Below, piece after piece: positions 45,089 to 53,498 of a stretch of DNA of 64,000 nucleotides. Below the pieces are notes generated by a model that saw nothing but the letters and a program-made list of their open reading frames with translations, ran no database searches and was not told the DNA's origin. The DNA comes from Saliniradius amylolyticus. Lineage in GTDB: Bacteria; Pseudomonadota; Gammaproteobacteria; Enterobacterales; Alteromonadaceae. The stretch lies in the NCBI RefSeq assembly GCF_003143555.1, contig NZ_CP029347.1:1116001-1180000 (forward strand). The letters are read 5' to 3'. The stretch's first letter is position 1; each line of letters starts with the position of its first letter. A program made the position numbers and the translations under genes.

Positions 45089-45116
45089 ATTATAGGGAGC
45101 CCGAAAAAGGAGTCAA
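45089..45116 (-). promoter_or_regulatory. Sigma70 promoter for the tRNA-Val pair
   Basis: Minus strand TTGACT (45116-45111), 16-base spacer, TATAAT (45094-45089), then the GC-rich discriminator ACGCCCCC. A GC-rich discriminator is typical of stringently controlled stable-RNA promoters. Confidence 0.88.
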
Positions 45117-45320
45117 CACAATTTTTGAAAAAGCTGTTTGAGTGCATAAAAAGCGCGCAGATTGAGCTTTTCTGATGGTTATACCATCAATATTGCCCAT
45201 TTTGAGCGTTATTCTGGCGATGCAGTAAAACACCAGGACAGTCGAATAGGCGTAGGCGATGCAAGCTGATAAAATATCGGGCTAAATGATTTAACGACCT
45301 GCAACAGGATTCACTCGACT

Positions 45321-46724
45321 ATGACCATTACCACTAGATTTGCTCCCAGTCCTACCGGCTACCTGCACGTTGGCGGAGCCAGAACGGCGTTGTACTCCTG
45401 GTTATATGCCAAGAGTCAGGGCGGCAAATTTGTCTTACGGATTGAAGATACCGATATCGAGCGCTCCACTCAGGAGGCCATCGACGCCATTTTAGAGGGC
45501 ATGGAGTGGCTGGGACTGAATTGGGACGAAGGCCCTTATTATCAGACTCAACGCTTCGATCGTTACCGGGAAGTGATTCAACAGCTGCTCGACCAGGGCA
45601 AGGCGTATAAGTGCTATTGCTCCCGTGAACGTCTGGAGAGCTTGCGTGAGCAGCAGATGGCCAATGGCGAGAAGCCGAAATACGATGGTCATTGTCGGGA
45701 CGCCGGTGAACAGGACGGCGATTATGTCATCCGCTTCCGCAATCCCGATGAGGGCAGTGTGGTGATCCCGGATCATATCCGTGGTGACATTACCATTGCC
45801 AACAGCGAACTGGACGATCTTATTATTCAGCGTACCGACGGTTCTCCTACTTACAACTTCTGTGTAGTGGTGGATGACTGGGATATGGGCATTACCCATG
45901 TGGTGCGCGGCGAAGACCATATCAATAATACCCCTCGCCAGATCAATATTCTTAAAGCTCTGGATGCGCCGTTGCCGGAGTACGCCCATGTGTCGATGAT
46001 TCTGGGCGATGACGGTAAGAAGCTGTCTAAACGTCATGGCGCGGTCAGTGTGATGCAGTTCCGTGATGACGGTTTCTTGCCTCAGGCGATGATTAACTAC
46101 CTCGTTCGATTAGGATGGGCCCACGGCGATCAGGAAATCTTCACTCTGGACGAAATGCTGGAGCATTTCAGTCTGGATGGCATCAGCCAGTCGGCGTCCG
46201 CCTTCAATACCGAAAAACTCATCTGGCTGAATCAGCACTATATTAAGTCGCTGCCGGTCAACGACGTGGCAAAACACGCAAAGTGGCACTTTGAGCATCA
46301 GGGTATCGACCTGTCTCAGGGGCCGGCGCTGGAAGAGGTGATCGCCATCCAGGCGGACCGGGTGAAAACCTTAAAAGAGTTGGCCGAGATCAGTCGTTAC
46401 TTCTACGAGGAATATGACGAGTTTGATGCCAAGGCGGCTAAGAAGCACTTGCGTCCGGTGGCTAAGGAGCCGCTAGAGTTAGTAAAACAGAAGCTGGCGG
46501 CGATTTCTGAGTGGAAGCCGGAGAATATTCAGGCTGCCATCAATGAAACAGCCCAACAACTGGACGTTGGCATGGGCAAAGTGGGGATGCCCCTGAGAGT
46601 CGCAGCGACCGGTTCCGGTAACTCTCCGTCGCTGGATGTGACCCTAAACCTGCTAAAAATCGATCAAATCGAGCAACGAATCGACAAAGCGCTTAAATTT
46701 ATAGCAGACAGAGAAAATTCTTAA
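45321..46724 (+). CDS. gltX: Glutamate--tRNA ligase
   Basis: A 467-residue class I synthetase. It has the HIGH-like motif [20 protein letters not shown], the KMSKS-equivalent KLSKRHG, and [11 protein letters not shown]. The catalytic domain occupies about 1-320 and the anticodon-binding helical domain the rest. Length is normal. AGGA is 12 bases before the ATG. It is followed directly by a tRNA promoter and tRNA-Ala-Glu-Glu genes, so its cognate tRNA is encoded next door. Confidence 0.97.
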   Translation: MTITTRFAPSPTGYLHVGGARTALYSWLYAKSQGGKFVLRIEDTDIERSTQEAIDAILEGMEWLGLNWDEGPYYQTQRFDRYREVIQQLLDQGKAYKCYCSRERLESLREQQMANGEKPKYDGHCRDAGEQDGDYVIRFRNPDEGSVVIPDHIRGDITIANSELDDLIIQRTDGSPTYNFCVVVDDWDMGITHVVRGEDHINNTPRQINILKALDAPLPEYAHVSMILGDDGKKLSKRHGAVSVMQFRDDGFLPQAMINYLVRLGWAHGDQEIFTLDEMLEHFSLDGISQSASAFNTEKLIWLNQHYIKSLPVNDVAKHAKWHFEHQGIDLSQGPALEEVIAIQADRVKTLKELAEISRYFYEEYDEFDAKAAKKHLRPVAKEPLELVKQKLAAISEWKPENIQAAINETAQQLDVGMGKVGMPLRVAATGSGNSPSLDVTLNLLKIDQIEQRIDKALKFIADRENS

Positions 46725-46733
46725 AAAAAGTTA

Positions 46734-46762
46734 TTGACTTAAAACGGGGGGGTGCCTAGAAT
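46734..46762 (+). promoter_or_regulatory. Sigma70 promoter for tRNA-Ala-Glu-Glu
   Basis: TTGACT (46734-46739), 17-base spacer, TAGAAT (46757-46762), then GCGCCCCGC. It begins ten bases after the gltX stop. Confidence 0.9.
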
Positions 46763-46802
46763 GCGCCCCGCTGTCACGGAACAGCAGCCAGACAAGAAAG
46801 TC

Positions 46803-46878
<76 letters not shown>

Positions 46879-46905
46879 ACTTTCTGGAACAATTTGGAAT
46901 ACAGC

Positions 46906-46981
46906 GTCCCCATCGTCTAGAGGCCTAGGACTCCGCCCTTTCACGGCGGCAACAGGGGTTCGAATCCCCTTGGGGACGCCA
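46906..46981 (+). tRNA. tRNA-Glu (TTC), first copy
   Basis: A 76-nt cloverleaf starting GTCCCCATCGTCTAGAGG, anticodon loop CCCTTTCACGG, ending GCCA. Confidence 0.97.
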
Positions 46982-47040
46982 CTTCCAAATGACAAAATTT
47001 CAGTATGCCGGTATTAGGCCATCGACATACTAAAGGTTTT

Positions 47041-47116
47041 GTCCCCATCGTCTAGAGGCCTAGGACTCCGCCCTTTCACGGCGGCAACAGGGGTTCGAAT
47101 CCCCTTGGGGACGCCA
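47041..47116 (+). tRNA. tRNA-Glu (TTC), second copy
   Basis: Identical to the copy 60 bases upstream; followed at once by a terminator. Confidence 0.97.
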
Positions 47117-47157
47117 AATAAAAAAGCCCTGCTCGCAAGAGCGGGGCTTTTTTATTT
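47117..47157 (+). terminator. Terminator of the tRNA operon
   Basis: AAAAAAGCCC..GCTC, loop GCAA, GAGC.GGGCTTTTTT. The stem and T tract directly follow the last tRNA. Confidence 0.92.
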
Positions 47158-47175
47158 GTTGGTCCATGAGACTGA

Positions 47176-47286
47176 GAACCCCTGTGGGTTCGACCAATTT
47201 GTCTGGAGCAAATTGGAATGCCGGAGCTTGCGACGGCGGCCCGAAGGGCGAAATGCATGGAGGCATTTCGTAATCCCCTTGGGGAC
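47176..47286 (+). repeat. Serial hairpins ending in a tRNA-Glu 3' tail copy
   Basis: Hairpins: GAACCC/GGGTTC (47176-47191), CCAATTTG/CAAATTGG with loop TCTGGAG (47194-47216), and CGAAATGC/GCATTTCG with loop ATGGAG (47249-47270). Then AATCCCCTTGGGGAC (47272-47286), identical to the tRNA-Glu T-arm/acceptor end at 47098-47112. Confidence 0.65.
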
Positions 47287-47376
47287 ATTTGACTCTTGAG
47301 CCTAAGGTAATCGCCCGAGTGCCAGGGCTTCTTATGTGTGCTTTAGCTGTACTAGCTCTCATCTGTCAGACCTCCT

Positions 47377-47434
47377 TGTCGCTGTATTCCAGGCATGTCG
47401 TCCATGACATGCCGTTCATCGCTTCATCAGTGAC
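47377..47434. repeat. 58-bp direct repeat, copy 1
   Basis: Starts TGTCGCTGTATTCCAGGCAT and ends CTTCATCAGTGAC. It contains the hairpin GGCATGTC/GACATGCC. In this copy the end also forms CATCAGTGAC/GTCACTGATG with downstream sequence (to 47449). One mismatch to copy 2, at 47400. Confidence 0.85.
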
Positions 47435-47556
47435 GTTAGGTCACTGATGATAAGCAAAGCTTACCGCTCTTCACCCTATCTCACAGGTTCTGCTTTATCG
47501 CTGGCTTAAGGGAATCAATATTTATAAATTGGCTGCTTTTGAGGAGCAGACATCCA

Positions 47557-47614
47557 TGTCGCTGTATTCCAGGCATGTCTTCCATGACATGCCGTTCATC
47601 GCTTCATCAGTGAC
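47557..47614. repeat. 58-bp direct repeat, copy 2
   Basis: Same 58 bases as copy 1 with T for G at 47580. The copies are offset by exactly 180 bases. The following CATCAGTGAC partner arm is only partly kept here. Confidence 0.85.
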
Positions 47615-47745
47615 TTACTGACCAAGATCTTCTGCCTTTGTCATGTATTTCTGGACGATTCGCCATACAACTACAACAATGAGGGCTCGTGCATTGTTCT
47701 GATAGCCCTTGAGGGAAGTGGAGAGGAGGGCAAAAGGGAGACGCT

Positions 47746-49029
47746 ATGAGGTATCCATCGAGCACTGCGTTTGCGATATTTGGTGCAATGTTGATCGCCA
47801 TTAGCTACGGGTTGGCGCGTTTTGCTTTTGGTCTTTTTGTGCCGCCGATTCGCGAAGCTCTCAATCTCACCCCTTCGGTGATCGGTATTATCGGTGCGCT
47901 ACCTCTTATCAGCTTTTTATTCGCCACCGCCATCGCCCCTCTGGCCGCCGATCGGCTGGGGGCTCGAAAAACCGGGATGATTTCAGGCATCTTTGGCGCA
48001 GCAGGGCTGGGACTGATCAGTCAGGCCTGGGGAGCTATTTCCCTGGGCGTTGGAGTGTTTGCCTGCGGTATCTGCACCGGATTAATGATGCCGGCACTCA
48101 CTGCGGCTATGCAGGCACTGGTGAAGCGTTCGCTGCACGGGCGCGTCAGCTCGGTGATGAATGCCGGAACCAGTATCGGTGTAGCAGTAGCGGTACCTAC
48201 GGTCTTATTGCTGGCGGATGCCTGGCGATTCGCTTATTTTTCTTTTGCAGTACTGGCAGCCGTTGGGGTTTTGGCGGCCTGGCGAATGTTGCCGTCCGTC
48301 TCACCAGTATTGCCCTCCAATGCCGCACCGGCACCACCGGTCAGTGTGCTTCAGTGGACCCGACTTTTTCGGTTGTCCGGGTTTGCGTTTGTCATGGGCT
48401 TTGTATCCTCAGCCTATTGGATATTTGCGCCGGATTTGGTGGCCACGCTTGGCCAGTTACCATCAAGTTCTACCGGCTTACTTTGGCTCGCGGTCGGGCT
48501 TGCGGGACTGGGGGGCGCCGTGGTCGCCGATCTGGCCGATCGCAATAATCCGCCGATCACCCAGGCCTTAATGCTGATGATGTTATCTGCCGCTCTGGCT
48601 TTGGTGGCGGCCAGTCCCGGTAATATCGCTATTGCGATCTTTTCGGCGCTGGTATTCGGCTTGTCGTATATGAGTCTGACCGGCTTGTACCTGATGACCG
48701 GCATTCGCTTGTTACCCGGTCGCTTATCCATGGGGCCGGTGTTGCCTTTTATGGCGGTGTCCTTGGGACAAGCCGTGGGTTCGGCGCTGTTCGGTTTGCT
48801 GGTGGAGGACTTTGGTTATGGCGATGCCTTTGCCATTTTTGCCGCTCTGGGCATTCTGGCAGCCCTGTTGTCGCCCTTTTATCCGCGTCAGTTAGAGCTG
48901 GAGCCAGACGAGGAAATCCTGGAAGATACTGGTCTCCAGGCAGCCTATGACTTCCAGCTGCAAAATGAAAAAGGGGAGCCCTACCGAAGTCAGGAGACGG
49001 CGGCTGACCGAACGGAAACACAGGAATAA
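47746..49029 (+). CDS. MFS transporter (YbfB/CynX-like)
   Basis: A 427-residue major facilitator with twelve hydrophobic segments, starting MRYPSSTAFAIFGAMLIAIS. The loop after helix 2 reads APLAADRLGARKTG, the MFS motif. The acidic/polar C-terminal tail (about 385-427) is cytoplasmic. It resembles the YbfB/YjiJ group, so it may be an exporter; the substrate is unknown. A terminator-like hairpin follows. Confidence 0.87.
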   Translation: MRYPSSTAFAIFGAMLIAISYGLARFAFGLFVPPIREALNLTPSVIGIIGALPLISFLFATAIAPLAADRLGARKTGMISGIFGAAGLGLISQAWGAISLGVGVFACGICTGLMMPALTAAMQALVKRSLHGRVSSVMNAGTSIGVAVAVPTVLLLADAWRFAYFSFAVLAAVGVLAAWRMLPSVSPVLPSNAAPAPPVSVLQWTRLFRLSGFAFVMGFVSSAYWIFAPDLVATLGQLPSSSTGLLWLAVGLAGLGGAVVADLADRNNPPITQALMLMMLSAALALVAASPGNIAIAIFSALVFGLSYMSLTGLYLMTGIRLLPGRLSMGPVLPFMAVSLGQAVGSALFGLLVEDFGYGDAFAIFAALGILAALLSPFYPRQLELEPDEEILEDTGLQAAYDFQLQNEKGEPYRSQETAADRTETQE

Positions 49030-49030
49030 C

Positions 49031-49054
49031 GGGCGTGCCGTTTACGCCCCTTTT
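49031..49054 (+). terminator. Rho-independent terminator after the MFS gene
   Basis: GGGCGT, loop GCCGTTT, ACGCCC then CTTTT. Confidence 0.65.
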
Positions 49055-49094
49055 CAGGCATAATACCGCCAGATTTCATCTAAAGCTGTAGACT

Positions 49095-49466
49095 ATGACT
49101 CTGGAAGACTTTCAGCAACTGGCGCCAGAAGAGCGCGCCGAGCAGACTCTGCTGGCTATTATTGAGCAAGGCGAGCTTTATCACCTGCAACACGGGCCGC
49201 GCTGGGCCATGTTAAGCGCAGAAGGCGATGCCTGCACGCCACTGTTTTGCCGAAAAGATGCGGCGCTTCAATGGTTGGGGGCTCATTACCCGGAAGCCAA
49301 ACCCAAATCTTTGTCGCTAAAGAAACTCATGAAAGAATGGCTGCCTCTGTACGCCGAGGATGATGTGTATTTAATGCTTTCACCGGCGCCAAGGGAAGCA
49401 GAGGGTATTTTGATCACCATTGATGAGTTTTTACAGGCCCTGTCGGAAGAGGGTGTCACCCTGTGA
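49095..49466 (+). CDS. DUF2750 domain-containing protein
   Basis: A 123-residue cytoplasmic protein. The middle and C-terminal blocks (GPRWAMLSAEGDACTPLFCR, PKSLSLKKLMKEWLPLYAED, GILITIDEFLQALSEE) follow the DUF2750 pattern. No function is known. Its last four bases overlap the start of the next gene (GTGA), so the two are translationally coupled. Confidence 0.82.
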   Translation: MTLEDFQQLAPEERAEQTLLAIIEQGELYHLQHGPRWAMLSAEGDACTPLFCRKDAALQWLGAHYPEAKPKSLSLKKLMKEWLPLYAEDDVYLMLSPAPREAEGILITIDEFLQALSEEGVTL

Positions 49467-49990
49467 GTCTGGCCGCATCAGGGCTGGGCGATGATGAACC
49501 GGACTTGATTATTTATGTGGCAATGGCACCACCGCTGGGGAATTCGCCAGTGGTGTTTCACCCTGCCGCACGCGGTGAGTTGCACAGTATTGGGCAGGCC
49601 TGTGGTAACGGCTGGCGAAAAATTTTCAATGTCTATGCCAAGCTGGTGTTTGCCTTAAAGGACATCGGTATGGATCTGACTCAGGGCGCCGAACGATGGC
49701 AAGATTATCGGGAGCAGACTCTGTTACAGGCCGGTTCTGGGACGGCGCTGGTCTTTGGCGCTCCCAGGCCCTGTTACCGGCCACAGGCCGTTGAGATTAT
49801 TGCCGGACGCCAACACGCCAGAACGATGGATGCACTCGCCCCGTTAGGGCTGGTTTGGCTGGATCCGGCGTTTGCGGTCAATCAAAGTGAGAGGCTGGTG
49901 GTCAGCCCCTTTTTAGATTACCGACAGTTGTCCAATGCTAAGATTGAGCGTCTGGCGCAGATTATGGTTGATTTGGCCACACCTCAGTGA
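49463..49990 (+). CDS. Conserved hypothetical protein coupled to DUF2750
   Basis: A 175-residue soluble protein, possibly the DUF6942 type, though this is recalled with little certainty. Recognisable stretches are PDLIIYVAMAPPLGNSPVVF, WRKIFNVYAKLVFALKDIGM, and FLDYRQLSNAKIERLAQIMV. It starts at GTG 49463 overlapping the DUF2750 stop. No membrane segments. Function unknown. Confidence 0.75.
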   Translation: MSLAASGLGDDEPDLIIYVAMAPPLGNSPVVFHPAARGELHSIGQACGNGWRKIFNVYAKLVFALKDIGMDLTQGAERWQDYREQTLLQAGSGTALVFGAPRPCYRPQAVEIIAGRQHARTMDALAPLGLVWLDPAFAVNQSERLVVSPFLDYRQLSNAKIERLAQIMVDLATPQ

Positions 49991-49995
49991 CGCTA

Positions 49996-50598
49996 TTAAT
50001 GGCTGCCAAAATGATACTGGGTGCCGAGCAGCAGTACTTTTTCTTCATCCACCTTCTCGTACAACACGCTTAGGGTCCACGTCGGGGAGACAAAATAATT
50101 AGCGCTGACCTCAAGCCCCCAGTGGCTGTCGCCATGATCGGGCTTCACGTAGCGGGCCGAACCATGCAATTCTACCTTGCCGATATGGGCTTTTAAGCCA
50201 GGAGTGAAGGCGGTACTCTCGATATCGTGGTCATGATGGTGATGGTAGCCTTCATCTTCGGTGAAGTCTTCTTCACCGTCTAAGCGCGACAGTGTGGCGG
50301 TAAAATCCATGTTGTCTGTCAGTGGATGATAATAACCCAGACCAAGTTCCGCGGTGGTTATGTCCACTTGGGTATGAGCATCAACATGATCATCGGTGAC
50401 ATCGTGATAGCGCCCCTGCACATAAAAGTTTCGGGTCAGCTTTTTGGAAAATCCCAGTCCCCAGCCATCGGCATCGATATCGTACAGTTGGATATTTTTA
50501 TAGCCAGCTTCAAGCCAGTCGTAAGACAGGTGGCTGTCACCGGTTTCTGCCAGGGCGAATGGCGCGATCATAGCGGCTAGCAAAGTAAGAGACTTCAT
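49996..50598 (-). CDS. Small outer-membrane beta-barrel-like protein with His loop
   Basis: A 200-residue exported protein: signal peptide ending FALA, then alternating aromatic/hydrophobic strands (SYDWLEAGYKNIQLYD, NFYVQGRYHDV, ELGLGYYHPLTDNMDFTATL, WTLSVLYEKV) ending in VLLLGTQYHFGSH. The layout suggests a small eight-stranded barrel of the OmpA/OmpW size class. A loop at about residues 117-125 is histidine-rich (YHHHHDHD). Function unknown; convergent with the preceding gene. Confidence 0.72.
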   Translation of the reverse strand: MKSLTLLAAMIAPFALAETGDSHLSYDWLEAGYKNIQLYDIDADGWGLGFSKKLTRNFYVQGRYHDVTDDHVDAHTQVDITTAELGLGYYHPLTDNMDFTATLSRLDGEEDFTEDEGYHHHHDHDIESTAFTPGLKAHIGKVELHGSARYVKPDHGDSHWGLEVSANYFVSPTWTLSVLYEKVDEEKVLLLGTQYHFGSH

Positions 50599-50657
50599 TG
50601 CGTGTTCCTATTCGTTTTTATTTATTGTGCGTGTTTTTTGCCTGATAACACAAGCGA

Positions 50658-51905
50658 TTAGTTGGATGTACTTTGCTGAGTCTTCAGTTTGGCTAGCTGA
50701 CCATCCTGATAAAACAGAATAATTAGCTGTGCCAGTGCCAACAGCATCAGAATACCCCCGCTAAATAAACTCCAGTGCGCGCCCCAGAGGCTAATAATTC
50801 CGCCTAATGCAGCAATACTCATACTGGCAAACACAAAAGTGCTGGCAATGAGGCCCATAATCCGCCCCTGACCATACTCGGCAAAGCGGTCACTGATATA
50901 CACTGGCAGCAGGCCGTTATAGGCAGCGATCAGGGTACCGGTGACGGCGTAGTAAGGCCAGACGCTGTCGGCTTTGAACCAGGGAGCACTAATCAGCACC
51001 AGTGCCAGTAAGCCGATGGCGGTAATGACGGTCGCGACCAGGCCAAACCAGCGCTTAAAACGCTCTACGAGCAACAGGCTGACACTGGTCATGGCCAGTG
51101 TTTGCACGGCGATGGTTTCGCCGATGGCTTCGCTGCTCATCTGGTATTGTTCGACCAGCCACAATGACGTGAACTGATACAGGGCGTTTACGCCCAGCAG
51201 AAGACACAGATACATGGCAAAGCACTGACGCACATCGCTGTATTTTAACAAGCTTAACGAATTGGTCTGCCTCGCCTGCTGTAACCAGCCGCGTTGTTTC
51301 ATCTTAGGAGACGCGGCCAGTGGTACCACAAAGGCAACCAGTACTAAGGCCACAGCCATGGCTCCGGCGGCAACGATAAAAGGTACTTCGGGCCCTAAGG
51401 CCATCAGGTATCCACCGCTCAACGGACCGATCAACCAGCCTGAGTATGAGGTAGCAAACAGCCAGGAGAAGGCACGGGTTTTGTCTATCTGGGGTTCAAG
51501 GTCGGCTACGATTGCGCGGGCAATAGAGATATTACCTTCGCACAGACCCGTGGCAAACCGGGCCAGAATAAACAGCAGATAGCTTTCACTGACCACGGCC
51601 CAGGCGGTGCACAGATAGCCGATAACACTTAAAACCAGCGTGGTTCTTAACACCGGCTTGCGACCGTAAATGTCAGATAACGCACCGATAAAGGACGAGC
51701 CGATTAACATACCGAGCGGATAAATCGCCAGGGCGCCGGCGAGCAGAAGCTCAGGAGGAAGGTCGGCGAAACGTGTTAAACCGCTCGTTGCGGTGTCAGT
51801 AAAAAGAGGTGCCAGAATCGGGTAGGGCAGTGCGATCCCGGCGGTGCTGAGAAGGTTCACCAGCATCATGGTGAGTAAGATGGTATAAGCGAGTCGAGTA
51901 GTCAT
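50658..51905 (-). CDS. MFS transporter (TetA-like drug exporter group)
   Basis: A 415-residue major facilitator with twelve hydrophobic segments. The loop 2-3 motif is GALSDIYGRKPVLRT and the helix 5 region has GWLIGPLSGGYLMALGPEVP, a pattern of TetA/Bcr-type proton antiporters. It begins MTTRLAYTILLTMMLVNLLS. Likely a drug or metabolite exporter; substrate unknown. The upstream 150 bases to csdE are AT-rich and presumably hold both divergent promoters. Confidence 0.88.
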   Translation of the reverse strand: MTTRLAYTILLTMMLVNLLSTAGIALPYPILAPLFTDTATSGLTRFADLPPELLLAGALAIYPLGMLIGSSFIGALSDIYGRKPVLRTTLVLSVIGYLCTAWAVVSESYLLFILARFATGLCEGNISIARAIVADLEPQIDKTRAFSWLFATSYSGWLIGPLSGGYLMALGPEVPFIVAAGAMAVALVLVAFVVPLAASPKMKQRGWLQQARQTNSLSLLKYSDVRQCFAMYLCLLLGVNALYQFTSLWLVEQYQMSSEAIGETIAVQTLAMTSVSLLLVERFKRWFGLVATVITAIGLLALVLISAPWFKADSVWPYYAVTGTLIAAYNGLLPVYISDRFAEYGQGRIMGLIASTFVFASMSIAALGGIISLWGAHWSLFSGGILMLLALAQLIILFYQDGQLAKLKTQQSTSN

Positions 51906-52061
51906 TGATTATTTTATAAAGTAATTTGTTTATATATTAGGGTTGGCCAGCTACATTAGTAAAATAAATACGTTGTATTTTTTGTATAACCTAAGGTGAT
52001 ACTTGATCCCAGGCAGGTTATTCCTGACAATCGGCCACGCACATTGAACACTGGAATTACA

Positions 52062-52469
52062 TTGAGCACCGTTAAGCTATCGCCTTTAGCCACCACCATA
52101 CAGCAATCCCAGAACTGGGAGGCGCAAATGCGTCAACTGATGTTGGCGGGAAAGCAGCTTGCGCCTCTGACGCCGTCTGAGCAATGTGACGACAATGAGG
52201 TGTCTGGCTGTGAAAGCCAGGTCTGGCTCATTCTGGGAGGTGATACACACGCCGTTCAGTTAAGAGCCTATTCCACCAGTAAGATTATCCGTGGACTGTT
52301 GGCCGTATTGATGGAGCCGTTACAAGGTCAGTCGGTGGAGAAAATCCAGGCCTTTGACAGTCAGGCCTATTTACAGTTACTCGGTCTGGAGCGACACCTC
52401 AGCCAATCCAGAGCCAGTGGCCTCAACGCGGTAGTTAAAGCCATTCAGTATCGCTGTCAGTCCCTTTGA
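52062..52469 (+). CDS. csdE: SufE/CsdE-family cysteine-desulfurase sulfur acceptor
   Basis: About 135 residues of the SufE fold. The persulfide-carrying Cys is in VSGCESQVWL, and the family pattern WEAQMRQLMLAGKQL and KIIRGLLAVLMEPLQGQS is clear. The start is taken as TTG 52062 with GGA 8 bases upstream; a GTG 66 bases earlier seems too long and its ribosome site would overlap it. The convergent neighbour is tcdA (csdL), the genetic partner of csdE in E. coli, which favours CsdE over SufE. No csdA is in the window. Confidence 0.85.
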   Translation: MSTVKLSPLATTIQQSQNWEAQMRQLMLAGKQLAPLTPSEQCDDNEVSGCESQVWLILGGDTHAVQLRAYSTSKIIRGLLAVLMEPLQGQSVEKIQAFDSQAYLQLLGLERHLSQSRASGLNAVVKAIQYRCQSL

Positions 52470-53254
52470 GCCTGTCGCTCACAGCGAGCCAGGTATTTAT
52501 CAATCACCCGGGCGGCGGCAAAAAAGCCAAAGCTCCCGGTAACTGCCACGGAAGCACCAAAACCGGTGTTGCAGTCGAGCTTGGTACTGCCATCGGCAAA
52601 TTGTTTGGTTTCGCACACGCTGCCGTCGGGCTGAGGATATTTCAGTTGCTCGGTAGAATATACGCAGTCCACTTGAAAGCGCCTTTTTGGATTGGAGCTA
52701 AAGCCATACTCGCGCCTCAGTAAAGAACGCACCTTGGCGGCCAGTGGATCTTGTACCGTCTTGGCCAGGTCGGCGATGGCGATCTGAGTGGGATCCGTCT
52801 GCCCGCCCGCGCCGCCGATGGTTAAAACCGGGATCTTACGGCGTTTGCAGTGGGCGATCATGGCCGCCTTGGCGCTGACCGAGTCGGTAGCGTCGATAAC
52901 ATAATCCAGTTCATTCAGATACTCACCGACCGTTTCCGCTGTAACGAAATCTTCAACGGCATTAAGCTGACAGTCGGGGTTGATGAGGCTGATGCGCCTG
53001 GCCATCTCATCCACCTTAGGTCGGCCGACGGTATCGGTAAGCGCATGTAACTGACGGTTAGTATTGGTCACGCAGATGTCGTCAAGGTCAATCAGGGTCA
53101 GCTGGCCTATCGCCGTTCGGGCCAGAGCTTCTGCAACCCAGCAACCGACACCGCCAATGCCCACAACGGCAAAACGGGCCTGCTGTAACCATTGCATCGC
53201 CTGCTGTCCATAGAGGCGCTGTGTGCCACCAAAACGTTCAGAAAAATCACTCAT
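52457..53254 (-). CDS. tcdA: tRNA threonylcarbamoyladenosine dehydratase
   Basis: A 265-residue E1-like enzyme that cyclises t6A37 to ct6A in tRNA using ATP. It has the nucleotide-binding VVGIGGVGCWVAEALART, LIDLDDICVTNTNRQ, and the MIAHCKRRKIPVLTIGGAGGQTDPT block. The start is at ATG 53254 (MSDFSERFGGTQRLYGQQAM), matching homologues. Its 3' end overlaps csdE by 13 bases in a convergent arrangement. Confidence 0.95.
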   Translation of the reverse strand: MSDFSERFGGTQRLYGQQAMQWLQQARFAVVGIGGVGCWVAEALARTAIGQLTLIDLDDICVTNTNRQLHALTDTVGRPKVDEMARRISLINPDCQLNAVEDFVTAETVGEYLNELDYVIDATDSVSAKAAMIAHCKRRKIPVLTIGGAGGQTDPTQIAIADLAKTVQDPLAAKVRSLLRREYGFSSNPKRRFQVDCVYSTEQLKYPQPDGSVCETKQFADGSTKLDCNTGFGASVAVTGSFGFFAAARVIDKYLARCERQAQRD

Positions 53255-53498
53255 TATTTGCAGGAATTCGGCACTGTAAAAGGCGACACAGTTTAACATA
53301 AATTTTATGAGCAAGGGGAAACAGTGCCTTATCGAGGCAGTTGTAATATTTCCTTAACAAATGGCTTATATCGTTCTAAATTAAGCTAATTTAGGTAAAT
53401 CATAATTACAAATAGTGCCTGGATGGAAGTTCGGGCATTTCTACCAGTTAATAATAGTGGCCTCATGGATCGAAGCTATAAATGAAGTGAGGCGCACG

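Larger units (their letters stand above)
47158..47745. other. 590-base gene-free region with hairpins and a 58-bp direct repeat
   Basis: No gene is supported on either strand. The left part (47176-47286) has serial hairpins and a copy of the tRNA-Glu 3' end; the right part (47377-47614) has two copies of a 58-bp repeat. The last 130 bases before the MFS gene contain its ribosome site (AGGGAG at 47734). Confidence 0.65.

Noticed and set aside
44956-45147. 63-codon minus-strand frame across tRNA-Val
   Set aside because: It includes the tRNA and its promoter and has no protein features.
47377-47614. Possible CRISPR array
   Set aside because: Only two copies of a 58-bp repeat with a 122-base gap and no cas genes; far from CRISPR repeat and spacer lengths.
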